Source: Clitoria ternatea (taxonomy: Eukaryota; Streptophyta; Magnoliopsida; Fabales; Fabaceae). From it: a DNA stretch of 64,000 bases. The stretch covers positions 56,986,501 to 57,050,500 of the forward strand of contig CM075672.1 in NCBI GenBank assembly GCA_037962975.1. Direction: 5' to 3'. The notes under the pieces are model-generated. The model made no database searches and was not told the origin of the DNA. It saw only the letters and a program-made list of their open reading frames with translations. The position numbers and the translations under genes are program-made. This document shows, in pieces, positions 12,006 to 24,702 of the stretch; the stretch's first letter is position 1; every line of letters begins with the position of its first letter.

Positions 12006-12183
12006 GGTGACTTAGCGAGTTTCAAAATTCACTTTTGCCTTCAAGCTTAGTGAAACTCTACAGAAATTCTGAAGAACCTGTTGCTGTCATTTTTGTGAAG
12101 TCCTCATCTTCTTTAACCCCTTTTTTAGGTAACCTTCTTCATCCCTAAACTCACATTTCTTTAAGTTTCTTTACACCACAACC

Positions 12184-13549
12184 ATGCGCCTTAGGCAAAA
12201 TAATGCTAGTACCTCGAACAGGGGGAAACAGAGTTCTAGTGCCCCCTCAGGCCACCATGGTGGGAGGATTCCTGTGAATCTTCCTGTGGCTGGGTCTCAT
12301 CGCTCAGAGAGGGTTGGAACTTCCTCTTTGCGGTTACCAGTGGTTCGGTACCGCCCTGAGGATTCCTTCAGCTCGAGGGCTACCAGTTGCTCTGACAGTG
12401 GATCGAGTGCGGAAGGGTACCTCTCTAATGATGTTGCCTTTTATCACAGTACCGAAGCATTTCAGTATGCATCAGGCCAAATGGAGATTCCGGGGACTGG
12501 AAAAGCATTGATCCTCCGCACTGGTGAAGGGTGTGTCAACGTTGTTGCACACCGGCTGAACTGGGAAAGGCTGAACAGGGAGCACCCATATTGCTGGGTC
12601 GAAGAGGAGTTCAAAGAAATAGCCTAACGTCACGCCAGGGAAGATGGGGGCCCAGTGAAGCCATGCTTTCAAGTCTACTCCAAGGAAAAATGCAAGGGGC
12701 ATTTCCTCATTCTCTCACCCCGGCCAATGGAAAGAGTATGCCATCTGGTCCTAGACGAGAGGTTGGTGTATATGTACGACTTCATCTTTCAGAATCTGGG
12801 GGTACGTTTCCCTTTAACGGAGTTCTAGATGGCCGTCCTCCGCTTCCTGGATTGTGCCCCCACGCAGCTGTATCCAAATGGTTGGGGTCTGGTGCGTGCT
12901 CTGGAAGTTCTTGGGGAGCACTTCAACTTTAAACCCACTGTGGCAAAACTCTTTTACTATTGTCAAGTAGTCTGCCGTGCAAATAAGAAGGGCGACCTAT
13001 TTTACTACTATCAAGTTCATTACGCTCCGATGTGACTCGAGGATAATAAACTTCAAGTCCTTTACCGAATCCGCGAAGATTGATGGTCATTCGTTCAAGT
13101 AGTACTACACGCGGATTCAGGTACAGAGTAATAAGCCGGTCTTCCAGCTTAATAAAGAGGGGATTTCAAAGTTCCCCACCAGGTGGACACACGAGTATTC
13201 CTACTAATAAGTCATACTTATTATACTGAAGAGGGCAAACTTTCTGCACACTCCATGGAGGTGTTGAGCGCCATACGGTCGTGCTCAGTGGCCCTTAAGG
13301 GATTTTCCTGTAAGCACCTCCTTTGGAATGCCACTGTTAGGGATAAATATCTTAGTAAATATCCATTCTCTTGTCTTTATGTCCATTTTATATTATATTT
13401 CCCATTTCAACCTCCGTATTTATGTTTGTTTTTCTTCTTTTTGCAGAACAAATCGAAGAAGTTTCCACCGATATGCTTTCCCTGAAGTCTATGTTGGCGG
13501 ATGATGACTCTTCTTCCAGTGAGAATAATATCCAAACTAAGAGGAACTC
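12184..13549 (+). pseudogene. Tat-type additional ORF, 5' part (interrupted pseudogene)
   Basis: The frame opens MRLRQNNAST and is Ser/Gly/Arg-rich for ~110 residues. It shares with copy 2 (63072) the blocks YLSNDVAFYHS and LRFLDCAPTQLYPNGWGLVR. From memory this resembles the plant 'putative gypsy-type transposon' family (Pfam Transposase_28). The frame has a stop at 12625 and another at 12826, where copy 2 has Glu. A frameshift near 13000 moves homology to RCDSRIINFKSFTESAK, which then meets more stops. GTAAAT at 13355 and TTTTTTGCAG ending at 13446 suggest a 92-bp intron. The reading is cut at 13549 by solo LTR A-outer and resumes at 24703. It lies antisense to gag/pol, as in Grande/Retand-like Tat elements. 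Its biochemical role is unknown. Confidence 0.75.
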
Positions 13550-14642
13550 TCTAACACCCTTGATTTTCTGTACTTGAATCCCGATGTGATCGTCATAATT
13601 AATGAAAATGCGAATAAATTTTCCTCGTTTGAAAATATTTCCAAGACACCACCATGATCACATCAAGACCTAAATCACAGAAAACCCAAGAGTGAGATTA
13701 AATAACCTAAAGCTAGATCGATAGATAAATTGCCCATAATGGTATACGAAAATAATAGGGTTTATAGCGGAAGAATATGTATACCGGGCACACACCTAGT
13801 CCCATATATGACGATATGAGAAAAGGCTCGGCAAAGCACACAATGGCATATCATAAGCCTAATAGACAACCATCATCATTTTACATAATTATATAAGCAT
13901 GCAATGCCTAAGATATAACTAATTTTATATACGTTCGAGAATGTACTCCCGACTATCTCAATCATCAATGAACATTATTCACTTTCAATCCTTCTAATAC
14001 ACATCAAATCATCTCTTATATTCTACATATATATATTCATCATCCATCAATTCAAAGGATTATCTTATACATACTCAAACTCTCTAAATCATCTATATCA
14101 TCATATACAATTTATTCATTACACAAGAATCCATAAATGATGCCGGCCAAGGCACTTCCTCTACTACTATATACCTTCATCCAAGCTTTAATTAAAATCC
14201 GAACTCATCCCATGGTAACCTGCATCACAATGCTAAAAAGGAGACCACATGGGAGAGTGAGTTATACATTCAAAATGACGAATAATATATATATATTGTG
14301 ATCATGTGTATATGCATACCAACATCATGTGTGCTTTGCTATCAAAACATCAAATTATCATTCATTCATTATCTCATTATCACAATAGGCATACAAGCCT
14401 CATGAATCGCAATTCATATCATAAATAAGCACAACATATACACAATCACAAACACTATCATTTTTCCACTTATCAACAAGGCATTCACAATCATTATCAT
14501 CATTAATTCATTAAGGTCTCACTCAATACCTCCTCGCAAGGGGTTTCTCAACACTCGTGGTCATCCCATCTCGAATTCCATGGTCTTAAAGCTAATGCAT
14601 ATGTTAACTCTTTGATGCATATGCAATGGATCCGATTTCATA

Positions 14643-15040
14643 TCACGGGTGATCGCAACAACCATAATCAATCATTCATAATCATTGGTTTCCCGCCTCG
14701 CAAGGGGTACTCCCTATAGCAGCCTCGCAAGGAGCTTTCTCGTGATCGCAACCACGTTCAACAATTCACATAGGTTTCCCGCCTCGAAAGGGGTACTCCC
14801 GCCTCATGATCGCAACCATGGGCATCATAGGTGCTCGCAAGCCCTTTATCATATCAAATACCAAGTGATCGCAACCACTGGCTCATCATTATACAATGGT
14901 CCCCGCAGGGCCTTTGACATTCCATAATCAGGTGATCGCAACCACCATTACAATATCATATCATCATCACATTGGTTTCCCGCCTCGCAAGGGGTACTCC
15001 CTTCATAGAATCCCGCAGGATCTTTCATCACTGTGATCAC
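14643..15040. repeat. Dispersed GTGATCGCAACCAC / CCTCGCAAGGGG words in A-outer
   Basis: At least six copies of (g/c)tgatcgcaaccac occur, interleaved with 'cctcgcaaggggtactccc' and 'cgcaagg-gcttt' phrases at 30-70 bp spacing. The same mosaic recurs at 18956-19480 in A-inner, partly with different copy order, which suggests turnover by unequal recombination. Confidence 0.8.
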
Positions 15041-16984
15041 AACCACATAATACCAATGCTATGCCATGCCATGAATGCAAGATGCAATAATGCATATGCT
15101 CAACAACGACCTCGCAAGGATATCTCACCCTCTCAATTAGGGGTATATTGTATATTTTAGCTTTATCATCAATGGCATATAAATATTCACAAGGCCCCCC
15201 AAGGCACATTATTCAAATAATTGGCATTCAATGGCCACAAACATCACTCATAGTAATCCACACATGGATATCAAAAGGCATAGCAACAAACATAATATTA
15301 ATCCACACATGTGGCAACAAGGTATTTCAAATTACGTATACATATATAACAATCATAATTGCCTCACACACATGTAAGTCAATTACTTGCACCCATCACA
15401 AGAGTATCATAATAATTTTCAATAATTATCAAATTGCCATTTCAATTAATTCAATACATATGCGTGGCAAGGCAAGCATGAGTATCCATCACATACAACA
15501 ATCACTATTAAATTTACTTATGCAATTTGAATGTTAACTCCTCTCCTACCTTGAGGGAAGAGCCGAAACTAGTCCAATGCTCCGAATGCTCCATTGCATC
15601 ACCCGGAATACAATCTACATAATATACATATGCATTCATACAATTAATAAGCCATCTCAAGGCATTCCTCATAATTCTTAAACATTTGCTAGCCTATCAT
15701 AAAGCCCAACATCAAGTCCTAGACTTGATGAACACCAACTTATGCAATTGTATCAGGCTTCGGGAATTCCTTTCCCAAAGCCAAGATCCTCTAGATCTTA
15801 AAAGGTCAACTAAACCCAATAACATCATTATCTCATCCATTCCATAATGTATTTTCAATTCACCTCAACTCTTCAAATATCCTCATTATAAAATTTCATT
15901 CAAATGCATTACAAGCCTCTTGGCCCCAATCAAGACCATCATCAATTAACAAATCCTTTTAACATTTATTATCTTACACAACCTTATGAACATAGTTCAA
16001 AACATTATTAACCTCATTAATCAATCCCAATGATTCTAAAGGTTCATTCCCTTCTTACAATTCCTTCTAAGACATCAAAATCATCAAAATTACTTATTCA
16101 GTCAAGAACCCCCAAAACACCACACTTAGGGTTTTCATCAAAACCCAAACAACATTTACCCATGTTCATGAATCACTACCAATGGCCATCTCTCATCATT
16201 AATATCATTCTTCAATGCCATTAAACCCACATTCTATTCATATTTCACACTTTCCCCAATTTATTAGAGTTAGGGTTTCACTAAAACCCAACAACACTCA
16301 TTAATACCCATTTATTTCTCATCACCCTTCCAACATTAATCTCATGTGCCCTATTAGATACTCTTAAAGGCTTACATTTAAGCCACCCCACCTTAGGGTT
16401 CCACATTAATGCTCTCCCAACAACCCATATGCCATAAATACTCCCCCAAAACCAAGAACCCAAAATCTAGGGCACAAACTCATAAAGAATGGTGAGGAAC
16501 TTACCTCACCCAAGAGTTGGCCATGAGCTCCCAAGGAAAAGAGAGATCCGCACGAAAATAGAGGAGAAGAGTGGAAGAGGATCCAACCATGAGCTTCTCC
16601 TTTGAGCCTGCATGAAAACAAATATGGGAGAGGGTAAGAGAGCTCCACACAGTTTTGGTTTTTGGAGAGAAGAAAAGAGGAGATGGAGAAGGGAAGAAAA
16701 CGAAGAAGAAGAGTGAAGAAAGGAGAGGAAGAAGTGATGTGAAAGTGGAAGAAAGTGAGAGTTTATGATTTAATATTTTCTTCCCCATTAAAATCTCACC
16801 GTTACTTCATAATTAAGATGGCAGCCCAATAATTCATCATGCCATGTTATATTTACATTAATATCCTTTTACATCCCCTCGGGTATCTAACAAAGTAAGG
16901 GGAAAAGAGTCCAAGCCATCAGAACCGAGAAAAGAAGGGCCAACATACTCAAACCGAGAGAAAAGAGGGGAAAATACAATCAAG

Positions 16985-17205
16985 GTGTCACTCGCTCAAG
17001 CGAAACCCACATTCGCTTGAGCGAGACAGCCCATCTCACTTGAGCGTCTCAGTTCGCTCGGGCGGAAACGTTCCAGTAAGCATTCCCAAGTGCATTCGCT
17101 TGAGCGAGGCTCCCTTCAACTAGCCACTCACTCGGGCGAGAATTGTCCAGTAAGGAATTTCACATTCACTCGCTTGAGCGAGGTATCCACTCGCTTAAGC
17201 GGAAT
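16985..17205. repeat. Cluster of CTCGCTTGAGCGAG-like dyads (left part)
   Basis: About eight words such as cactcgctcaagcg, attcgcttgagcgag and cactcgcttgagcgag are spaced roughly 20-35 bp apart. A second group from the same LTR lies at 24059-24303, beyond the A-inner insertion. The core GCTTGAGC / GCTCGAGC is near-palindromic. Confidence 0.8.
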
Positions 17206-17334
17206 TCGACCCGAGGTCGTTCTTCCAATCACTCGGTTTTACTCAACTTGGGTTTTCAATCAGCAAAGTCCTACCAAAACTGACTCCCATCACTCAGGTT
17301 TCTGTTGACAGAATTTCCCCCAAAACCGACCCAA

Positions 17335-17975
17335 CATTTCTTCGGTTTTCACTCGGCAAAATTCATCTGGATCTGAGTCATCTCACACTCGGCTTCCTTC
17401 TTGACATAATAATCTAGACCGATCCACTTTCCATTCAACTAAGTCATTCAGGGCCGACTCATACTCACATAGTTTCTCACTCGGCAATTTCAATCCAAAT
17501 TCGAGTCATCTCAATCAATCTTTCACTCGGTAATCATTCTAAAACTGACTCATCACTGATTGGGTCTTCCACTCGGTATTTATACCTCCTCTCACTCGGA
17601 GAATACCTTAACCATTCATTCCCCAGGAATAAACTCCTTAATCAAGTTCCACTCGGAATTACTTAACACTTAGCCACTCAAAATACATGAAATCTTATTC
17701 ACTCGGAATTTATACTTAACATTCACTTGGAGTGTATATAACATCACTCAATCAGCATTTCATTCCCAAAACTGACTCAACACCTGATCGGCTACCACTC
17801 AGCCATTCATCTCAACACCGACTCTTCTCTCTTATGGTCCTTCACTCAGTAATTAATTTCAAGACCGACCATCACTCAATCGGTCCTCCACCCGGTAAAA
17901 CAGTCCAGACCGGGTCCTCTCTTACACAACTACCGCTCGGTAAACTCATTCCAAATCCGAGCCCTCACTCACATG
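17335..17975. repeat. CACTCGG word cluster (left part)
   Basis: Roughly 20 copies of (t/c)cactcgg followed by aa, ta or ca, commonly alternating with 'ccgac' or 'gactcat' phrases such as 'aaaaccgactca'. The cluster continues after A-inner at 23615-24000. The same word is dense in the unrelated Tat LTR at 61540-62450. Confidence 0.85.
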
Positions 17976-19027
17976 AGATTTGTAACACCCCGGTTTCCCA
18001 GACTCAAATCCCGATGTGACCGTCATAATTAATAAAATTGTGAATAAATTTTTCACGTTTCAAATAATACCGGATTCACACCGAAACTCGAATCACATAA
18101 AACCGAAGCGTACAATTAAATAAACTAAAACTGGATCGATAGAATAATGGCCCATAATGGTATACGAAAATAATAAAGTTTACAGCGGAAGAATATGTAT
18201 ACCGGGCACACGCCTAGTCCCATATATGAAGATATAAGAAAAGGCTAGGCAAGCATGCAATGGCATATTACAAGCCTAATAGACAACCATTATCATCTTA
18301 CATAATTACATGAGCATGCAAAGCCTAAGATATAACTAACTTTATGTACATTCGGGAATATACCCCCGACTATCTCAATCATCAGCTTACATCGATCAGT
18401 TCCAATTTTTCTAATACACACTTAATCATCTAGTACATACTATATTTGCGTCCCCAATTCACAGTTCCAAAAGGGGATATCCTATACATATTCAAATTCA
18501 TTAAAACATCTATATCTTCATAAACAAATTATACATTTCATAATTTTAATACATAATAATTCATAAATGCTGCCGGCCAAGGCATTTCCTCTACCACTAT
18601 TTACCTTCACCAAAGCTTGATCTTTAAATCCAAACTCATCCCAAGGCAACCTGCATCACAATTCTAAAAAGGAGACCACATGGGAGAGTGAGTTATACAT
18701 TCAAAATGACGAATAACAAATATGGTGATCAAGTGTATAAGCATACAAACATCATGTGTACTTTGCTATCAAAACCTCAAATTATCATTCATTCATTATC
18801 TCATTATCACAATAGGCATACTAGCCTCATGAATCACAATTTATATTATAAATAGACACAACATATGCACACTCACGAACACTATCATGTTGCCACTTAT
18901 CAACAAGGGCATTCTCAATCATTAACATCATCTATTCATTTTATCTTTTATTCAGTACCTCCTCGCAAGGGGTTTCTCAATACTCGTGGTCATCCTATTT
19001 CAAATATATAATAAATTTAATTCCATA

Positions 19028-19480
19028 TCAATGGGTGATCGCAACCACCATAATCGAACATTCATAACCATAATGGGTGATCGCAACCACCATAATCAAT
19101 CTTTTATAATCATAATAGGTGATCGCAACCACCATAATCAAACATTCATAATCATTGGTTTCTCGCCTCGCAAGGGGTACTCCCTAAAGCAGCCTCGCAA
19201 GGAGCTTTCTCATGATCGCAACCACGTTCGACAATTTACATAGGTTTCCCGCCTCGCAAGGGGTACTCCCGCCTCATGATCGCAACCACGTTCAACAATT
19301 CACATAGGTTTCCCGCCTCGCAAGGGGTACTCCCGCCTCATGATCGCAACCATGGGCATCATAGGTGCTCGCAAGCCCTTTATCATATCAAATACCAAGT
19401 GATCGCAACCACTGGTTCATCATCATATAATGGTCCCCGCAGGGCCTTTCACATTTCACAATCCAGGTGATCGCAACCAC
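19028..19480. repeat. GTGATCGCAACCAC / CCTCGCAAGGGG mosaic in A-inner
   Basis: Nine or so copies of 'gatcgcaaccac' are interleaved with 'cctcgcaaggggtactccc'. One block (from 'catgatcgcaaccacgttc' to 'cgcctcgcaaggggtactc') is duplicated in tandem near 19215-19330. Confidence 0.8.
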
Positions 19481-19522
19481 CGGCACAATATCATATCATC
19501 ATCACTCAGGGCTATGCCCTTC

Positions 19523-20278
19523 GTGGCACCCCGCAAGGTGATTCAATTCACAATAATTCAATAACAATAGGATCACGTCCTCTTCACTCTGGGATATACC
19601 CTTCGTGGCACCCCGCAAGGTGGTATATTTCAACATTATTCAATAACAATAGGACAACGTCCTCTTCACCCTTTGTGGCACCCCGCAAGGTGATATTCTT
19701 CATAATAATTATCACAATACCATCATCACTCAGGGATACACCCCTAGTGGCACCCCGCAAGGTGATATACTCAACATTATGATCAACATCATTTTCACTC
19801 TAGGGTTTACCTGTCGTGGCACCCCGCAAGGTGATATATTCACATTATTCAACAACAACAGGACAACGCCCTCTTCACTCAGGGATTTACCCTTCATGGC
19901 ACCCCGCAAGGTGGTATATTTCAACATTATTCAATAACAATAGGACAACGTCCTCTTCACCCTTTGTGGCACCCCGCAAGGTGATATTCTTCATAATAAT
20001 TATCACAATACCATCATCACTCAGGGATACACCCCTAGTGGCACCCCGCAAGGTGATATATTTCCATATATATATCCATGTCATCATCACTCAGGGTTGC
20101 GCCCTTTGTGGCACCCCGCAAGGTGTTTCATTTCATAATAAATAACATAATACCGTCATCACTCAGGGATATACCCTTCGTGGCACCCCGCAAGGTGATA
20201 TATTCCATATTATTCGATAACAATAGGACCACGTCCTCTTCACTCAGGGATTTACCCTTCGTGGCACCCCGCAAGGTG
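19523..20278. repeat. Tandem array of ~74-bp units (GTGGCACCCCGCAAGGTG)
   Basis: Eleven copies of the 18-bp core start at 19523, 19605, 19675, 19747, 19816, 19896 (first base changed), 19966, 20038, 20108, 20180 and 20261, spaced 69-82 bp. A stretch of about 160 bp starting at 19605 reappears almost unchanged at 19896, a 291-bp higher-order repeat of four units. Linker phrases 'tcactcaggga', 'ggacaacgtcctcttcac' and 'aataacaatagga' alternate. Open frames in both directions over this array are repeat artefacts. Confidence 0.95.
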
Positions 20279-21219
20279 ATTTATCCAATAATAATGCATA
20301 CCAGTGCCATGCTATGCCATGAATGCAACAATGCAATAATGCATGTGCCCAACAACCTCGCAAGGATATCTCACCCTCTCAATTAGGGATAAATCGTATA
20401 TTTAATCTTATTATCATTGGCACATAAGAAATCATAAGGCCCCTCAAGGCACAACATTCATAACCACATCAAACCACGCATGGTAATTAAAATCAAATCA
20501 AGCATCATGGCATTTATCCATGCATGGAAAACAACAAGGTATTTCAAAAGTATATGTTTAGAAAATCATCATTGCCACCATTTCAAATCCATTGATTTAT
20601 ACACTCGTGGCCATTCAATTTTCCTCTCATTGGTTTTATTATCACACAAGGTGTGTCATATAACCACATCATTTACTTTTTATTATGATTCATAATACAT
20701 CAATAGTGGTGAGGCACACATGTATTCATAACATAGTATAGGCATACATGTACCTCTCCAAGGCCTTAAGCCATTCCTCAATCACCACTAAGACACGCCA
20801 CACATGGACCCCTAATGAAATCGCTTGTTGTTACATAATAAAAGGGGTTTTAGGCAACAATAATCCCATGATAAATTTTAGCACTAAGGCATGAGGAAAT
20901 CTCATTTTTAGTCTTAAAAATAGTGGTACATGTCACAAATATCACCTATTAGTCCCAATTTGGCCACCATAAAAAGTTGGGTTCAAAACCCCCTTAAACT
21001 TGAATTTTTCAACGTAATAGGTTTGGTATTTTTCGCCTAATGAGAGTTAGAAAACTCCAATTAATGTGAGACCAATTCTCACACCTCTGTAACACAATTA
21101 TATACAACTTTCATGAAGAACTCGGAGGCTACAAATGTCATTAAGGTGCCCAAACGGGCCAAAAACAGCAAAGAAAACAGACCAGTTGGAAAAATAGCAC
21201 AACAGTGGCCATAACAGGG

Positions 21220-21400
21220 CTCTGAATCGATTCAGACTCGTGTGAATCGATTCAAGCGTCCTAAAATCTCAAAATTTGACAGACAGAGGGCCTTGAATCG
21301 ATTCAAACTCGCATGAATCGATTCAAACACCCCTGGAGCCCAAAACAATGAAAACAGCACCTCTTGAATCGATTCAAAGGGTCTTGAATCGATTCAAGAC
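21220..21400. repeat. Cluster of TTGAATCGATTCAA in A-inner
   Basis: Six copies of TGAATCGATTCA(A/G) are arranged as pairs about 15-25 bp apart and separated by 'aaaac-g' rich spacers. The same set of six is at 49444-49618 in A3. Confidence 0.9.
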
Positions 21401-23614
21401 AGCCCTGCTGCTGTTTTTTATGCAGAACAACACCAAAATCTCAACTTCCAATCACCCAATCTCATTCAATTCAAATCCAATGACCTTCAAAATTTGTCAC
21501 AAGCTAAAATATATTATTTATGACGTGTGGCCATCGGCCTCACTCAGAAATTCTCAAAATTGAGGGACTTATGCACATAATTGTGTTTTACCCGATTTAA
21601 AATGTTTTTGGGGACCTCAAGAGTCAATTCTCAATGGAATTGGCCCATTCCAATTTCTACAAGTCATAAACAACACATAGAAGCTATTGGGACTAACCCA
21701 AGCCATCAAAATCACATAAATCTCTATTTGACTCTATGAGTTCCTCAATTATGCATAAACCTCAAACTTATCACCAATACCATCACAATGGCTATCACAT
21801 TCTATGCCAATCATCTACATAAATTCTCAGTTCACAAAACATATACCTCATCCCCTCAAGGATGGTTCATTAACATGTACATATTTCAACCCCTCATGGG
21901 TTATTCATCATCATATATACACATACATTATCATCAATAACCAACAATTTGCCATTCATATCATTTCACTATAACCATGGCAAGGCAAGCATGAGTATCA
22001 TGCCATACAATAATCGTCAATTATACAACTCATGCAATTTGAATGTAAACTCCTCTCCTACCTCGAGGGAAGAGCCGAAATGATTCCAAAACTCTGAACG
22101 CTCCATTGCATCACCCAAAATACAATCTACATACCATACGCAAGTATATTCACATAATTAATAACCATCATAATTCAAATACTTGCTAGCTTATCATATA
22201 GCTTAACCCTAAGTTCTAGACTTGAAGAACACTAACTTATGCAATTGTGTTAGGCTTCGGGAATTCCTTTTCCAAAGCCAAGATCCTCTAGATCTAAAAG
22301 GGCCACTACCCTCAATAACAACAAATCATACTCCTCATCAAAAAAACATCCATTTTCATTTTAACTCATCCAATTTGTCCTCTTTACCACTCAAGGTTCA
22401 TCATGACCCAACATAATCTCTTCAAAACCATCACCAATTTAACAATTTTATATATATACCCAATGGTCTAAAACCTCATTAAACACATGTTTATCTTACT
22501 AACCCTTCACTTTGAACATCTCATATTCATTTTCAAAATCCTATCCTTTACTCAATCATATACATGTGTACTCACTTGCTCACACCTTCCAAGCCTCAAG
22601 ATTGGGTCCCCATTAAAATCTACTCAATTCAATCATCCTACCAAAAATTTCCAAGCATTATTTCTATCCACAATACTATTTTCATGCCAACCACATCATT
22701 AATTTCACTCTCTATGTTAAAAGCCAAATCACATACACATAGAGTTTCACCAAAACTAAATGATCATTTTCAATATTCATCAATCATCACTTATGGCCAT
22801 TCTCTTTCATCAACATCACTCTCAATATTCATTAAACATACATTCAATTCATATTCTATATCTTCCCCAATCTATTGAAGTTAGGGTTCCATATTTAAAG
22901 CTTCCATTAAATACCCCATCTACCTATATTACTCTCCCAAGCCTTAAAACCCAAAAACATAACATTAACTTCATCAAAGATGGTGAGAAAAGCTTACCTC
23001 ATCATGGAAACAAAAATAGAGCCAAGGGAGGGAGAAAGACACAACGAAATTGGAGAAGAAGGGAAGAAGATCAACACCCAATGGTTTCCTTCAAGCTTCC
23101 ATGAGAATGAAAATGGAAAGAAAAGGGCATCAACCTCCTTTAGGTTTTTAGGAAGAAGAAGAAGAAAAAGAGGAGAAGAATGAAGAAGGATGAAGGAAAA
23201 GAATAGAAGGAAGAAGAAGGAAAGTGGCGTGGAAAAATGAGAGGATGAAGAGAGTTTTATTTTTAAGTTTTTTACTCCTCATTAAGATTTTACCGTTTTA
23301 TAACAAACAGGCTCTCGGTTCGGGCTCAATACATATTCTAAAAATTATTCCGAATACACATTCGGATTCCCAACAATTTTATCTACAGCCCTGACCAATG
23401 GCATCTCACTCGCAGATACTTGGTCCGACACCCATATTTTAATTGGGTATAATTTTAACTCCTTAAATCTCAATAATTTATAAATATCCTCAATAAATCT
23501 CAATTTCATCATTCCAATATTTTTAGGTCACAAATCAACTCACATTCAATCATTTATTATTTATTCTCGTCAATTATTCCTTTTATAAAATTCGGGATGT
23601 TACAAGATTCCACT

Positions 23615-24303
23615 CGGTAAATATTCCAGAGACCGACCTTTCGCCCAATAGGTCACTCACTCGGAATAGGTTATGCTGAACTCGGAAGTTCCCTATTCGG
23701 GACTCCACTCGAAGACTTCATACACCTCCCTTCCCTTAGAAGGGGTCCCCCACAATCTGGTTCCAATCGGAAATTACTCTGACCTCTACTTACTCGGAGA
23801 GATTTACCAAATTAAGTCCCACTCGGACTTACTCACATCCTAACCACTCAGATTATACCTTATTCACTCGGAAGGGAAAGACTAGGACATATGTCACTCG
23901 GAATTTCACTCGGAAATTCACCACAAATCATGTATTATTTTCTAAGTCCTCACTCAAGTGGAATTTCGTCCAGAGTCCCACTTGCTCTCCATACACTCGG
24001 TCAAAACATAACCATACCAGTCACACTTGCGTGAGCACCATCCAGCATCAGACCTCACAATTTCGCTCAAGCCACTCACACACGCTTGGGCGGAAAATGT
24101 CCAGTGACCATTTCCTCACTAGCTTGCTCAAGCGCGACCAAGCCCGCTTGAGCAAGATTCGTCCAGTAGCTCCCTTGATCACAATACACTCTACTCGCTC
24201 GAGCTGATCCCTCACTCGCCTGGGCGAGATTTGCCCAGAGGCCATAATATTGGTGCAAGAGACACTCGCCTGAGCGAGGTCCCATCTCGCCTGAGCGAGA
24301 ATA
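23615..24303. repeat. Right continuation of the CACTCGG and GCTTGAGCG clusters
   Basis: Positions 23615-24000 continue the CACTCGG cluster interrupted at 17980. Positions 24059-24303 hold about eight more GCTTGAGCG-type dyads, including cactcgcctgggcgag, cactcgcctgagcgag and tctcgcctgagcgag. In A-outer the order is therefore dyads, CACTCGG, dyads. Confidence 0.8.
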
Positions 24304-24702
24304 CCAGCACAGAGTCAAAAATGAAAATCCACATAGGCCATTATACGAAACTTCATCATAAGCCAATTTAATCATATCCAAGCTATCATGTACATCATAT
24401 AAGGCATATATAACTTGTTCTAAATATTCTCACTCGGAATTCCTCATTATAAACCAAATTTGGATTTATCCCACAACTCATACACATCATGAAAGGCATA
24501 TACAGCCTGTTCAAGCATTCCTACTTATAAAATTCTCATTCCAACATATTATTCATGTTAAATTCAAACTCATCTTCATCTTATATATATTCATACTTTG
24601 CCACAATGATTCCATATATTCTCACACATCATCCTCAATAATCAACCATTTGCCATTCTCATTAATTACTCATTTTTATAAAATTCGGGATGTTACAAAC
24701 TC

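Larger units (their letters stand above)
17981..23604. mobile_element. Solo LTR 'A-inner', inserted into A-outer
   Basis: It begins TGTAACACCCCGG and ends CGGGATGTTACA, flanked by a perfect AGATT duplication (17976-17980 and 23605-23609). Length is 5624 bp with no coding domain. Segments in order: a block shared with A-outer (18000-18960), the GTGATCGCAACC mosaic, the GTGGCACCCCGC tandem array (19523-20278), a GAATCGATTC cluster (21220-21400), a block with 'gagggaagagccg' (22060-22080), a purine-rich block (23000-23240) and AT-rich DNA to the end. A3 at 46657 shares the right half closely. Confidence 0.9.
13550..24697. mobile_element. Solo LTR 'A-outer' (interrupted by A-inner)
   Basis: The ends are TCTAACACCC (from TGTAACACCC) and GGGATGTTACA, flanked by a perfect 5-bp duplication AACTC at 13545-13549 and 24698-24702. 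Removing the inner insertion leaves about 5.5 kb. There is no protein domain and no internal direct repeat of the ends, so this is a solo LTR left by LTR-LTR recombination, not a full element. The left ~2.5 kb is alignable by eye with A-inner (for example 13790-13830 and 18205-18245). The right part differs, with GCTTGAGCG and CACTCGG clusters. Confidence 0.85.

Noticed and set aside
16281..16788. Minus-strand ORFs over a purine-rich block of A-outer
   Set aside because: Low-complexity Phe/Ser/Leu translation. The matching regions of A-inner and A3 have different open frames, so no frame is conserved.
19730..20386. Several overlapping ORFs rich in VAPRKVIY or LRGAT motifs
   Set aside because: They translate the GTGGCACCCCGC tandem array in different frames and strands.
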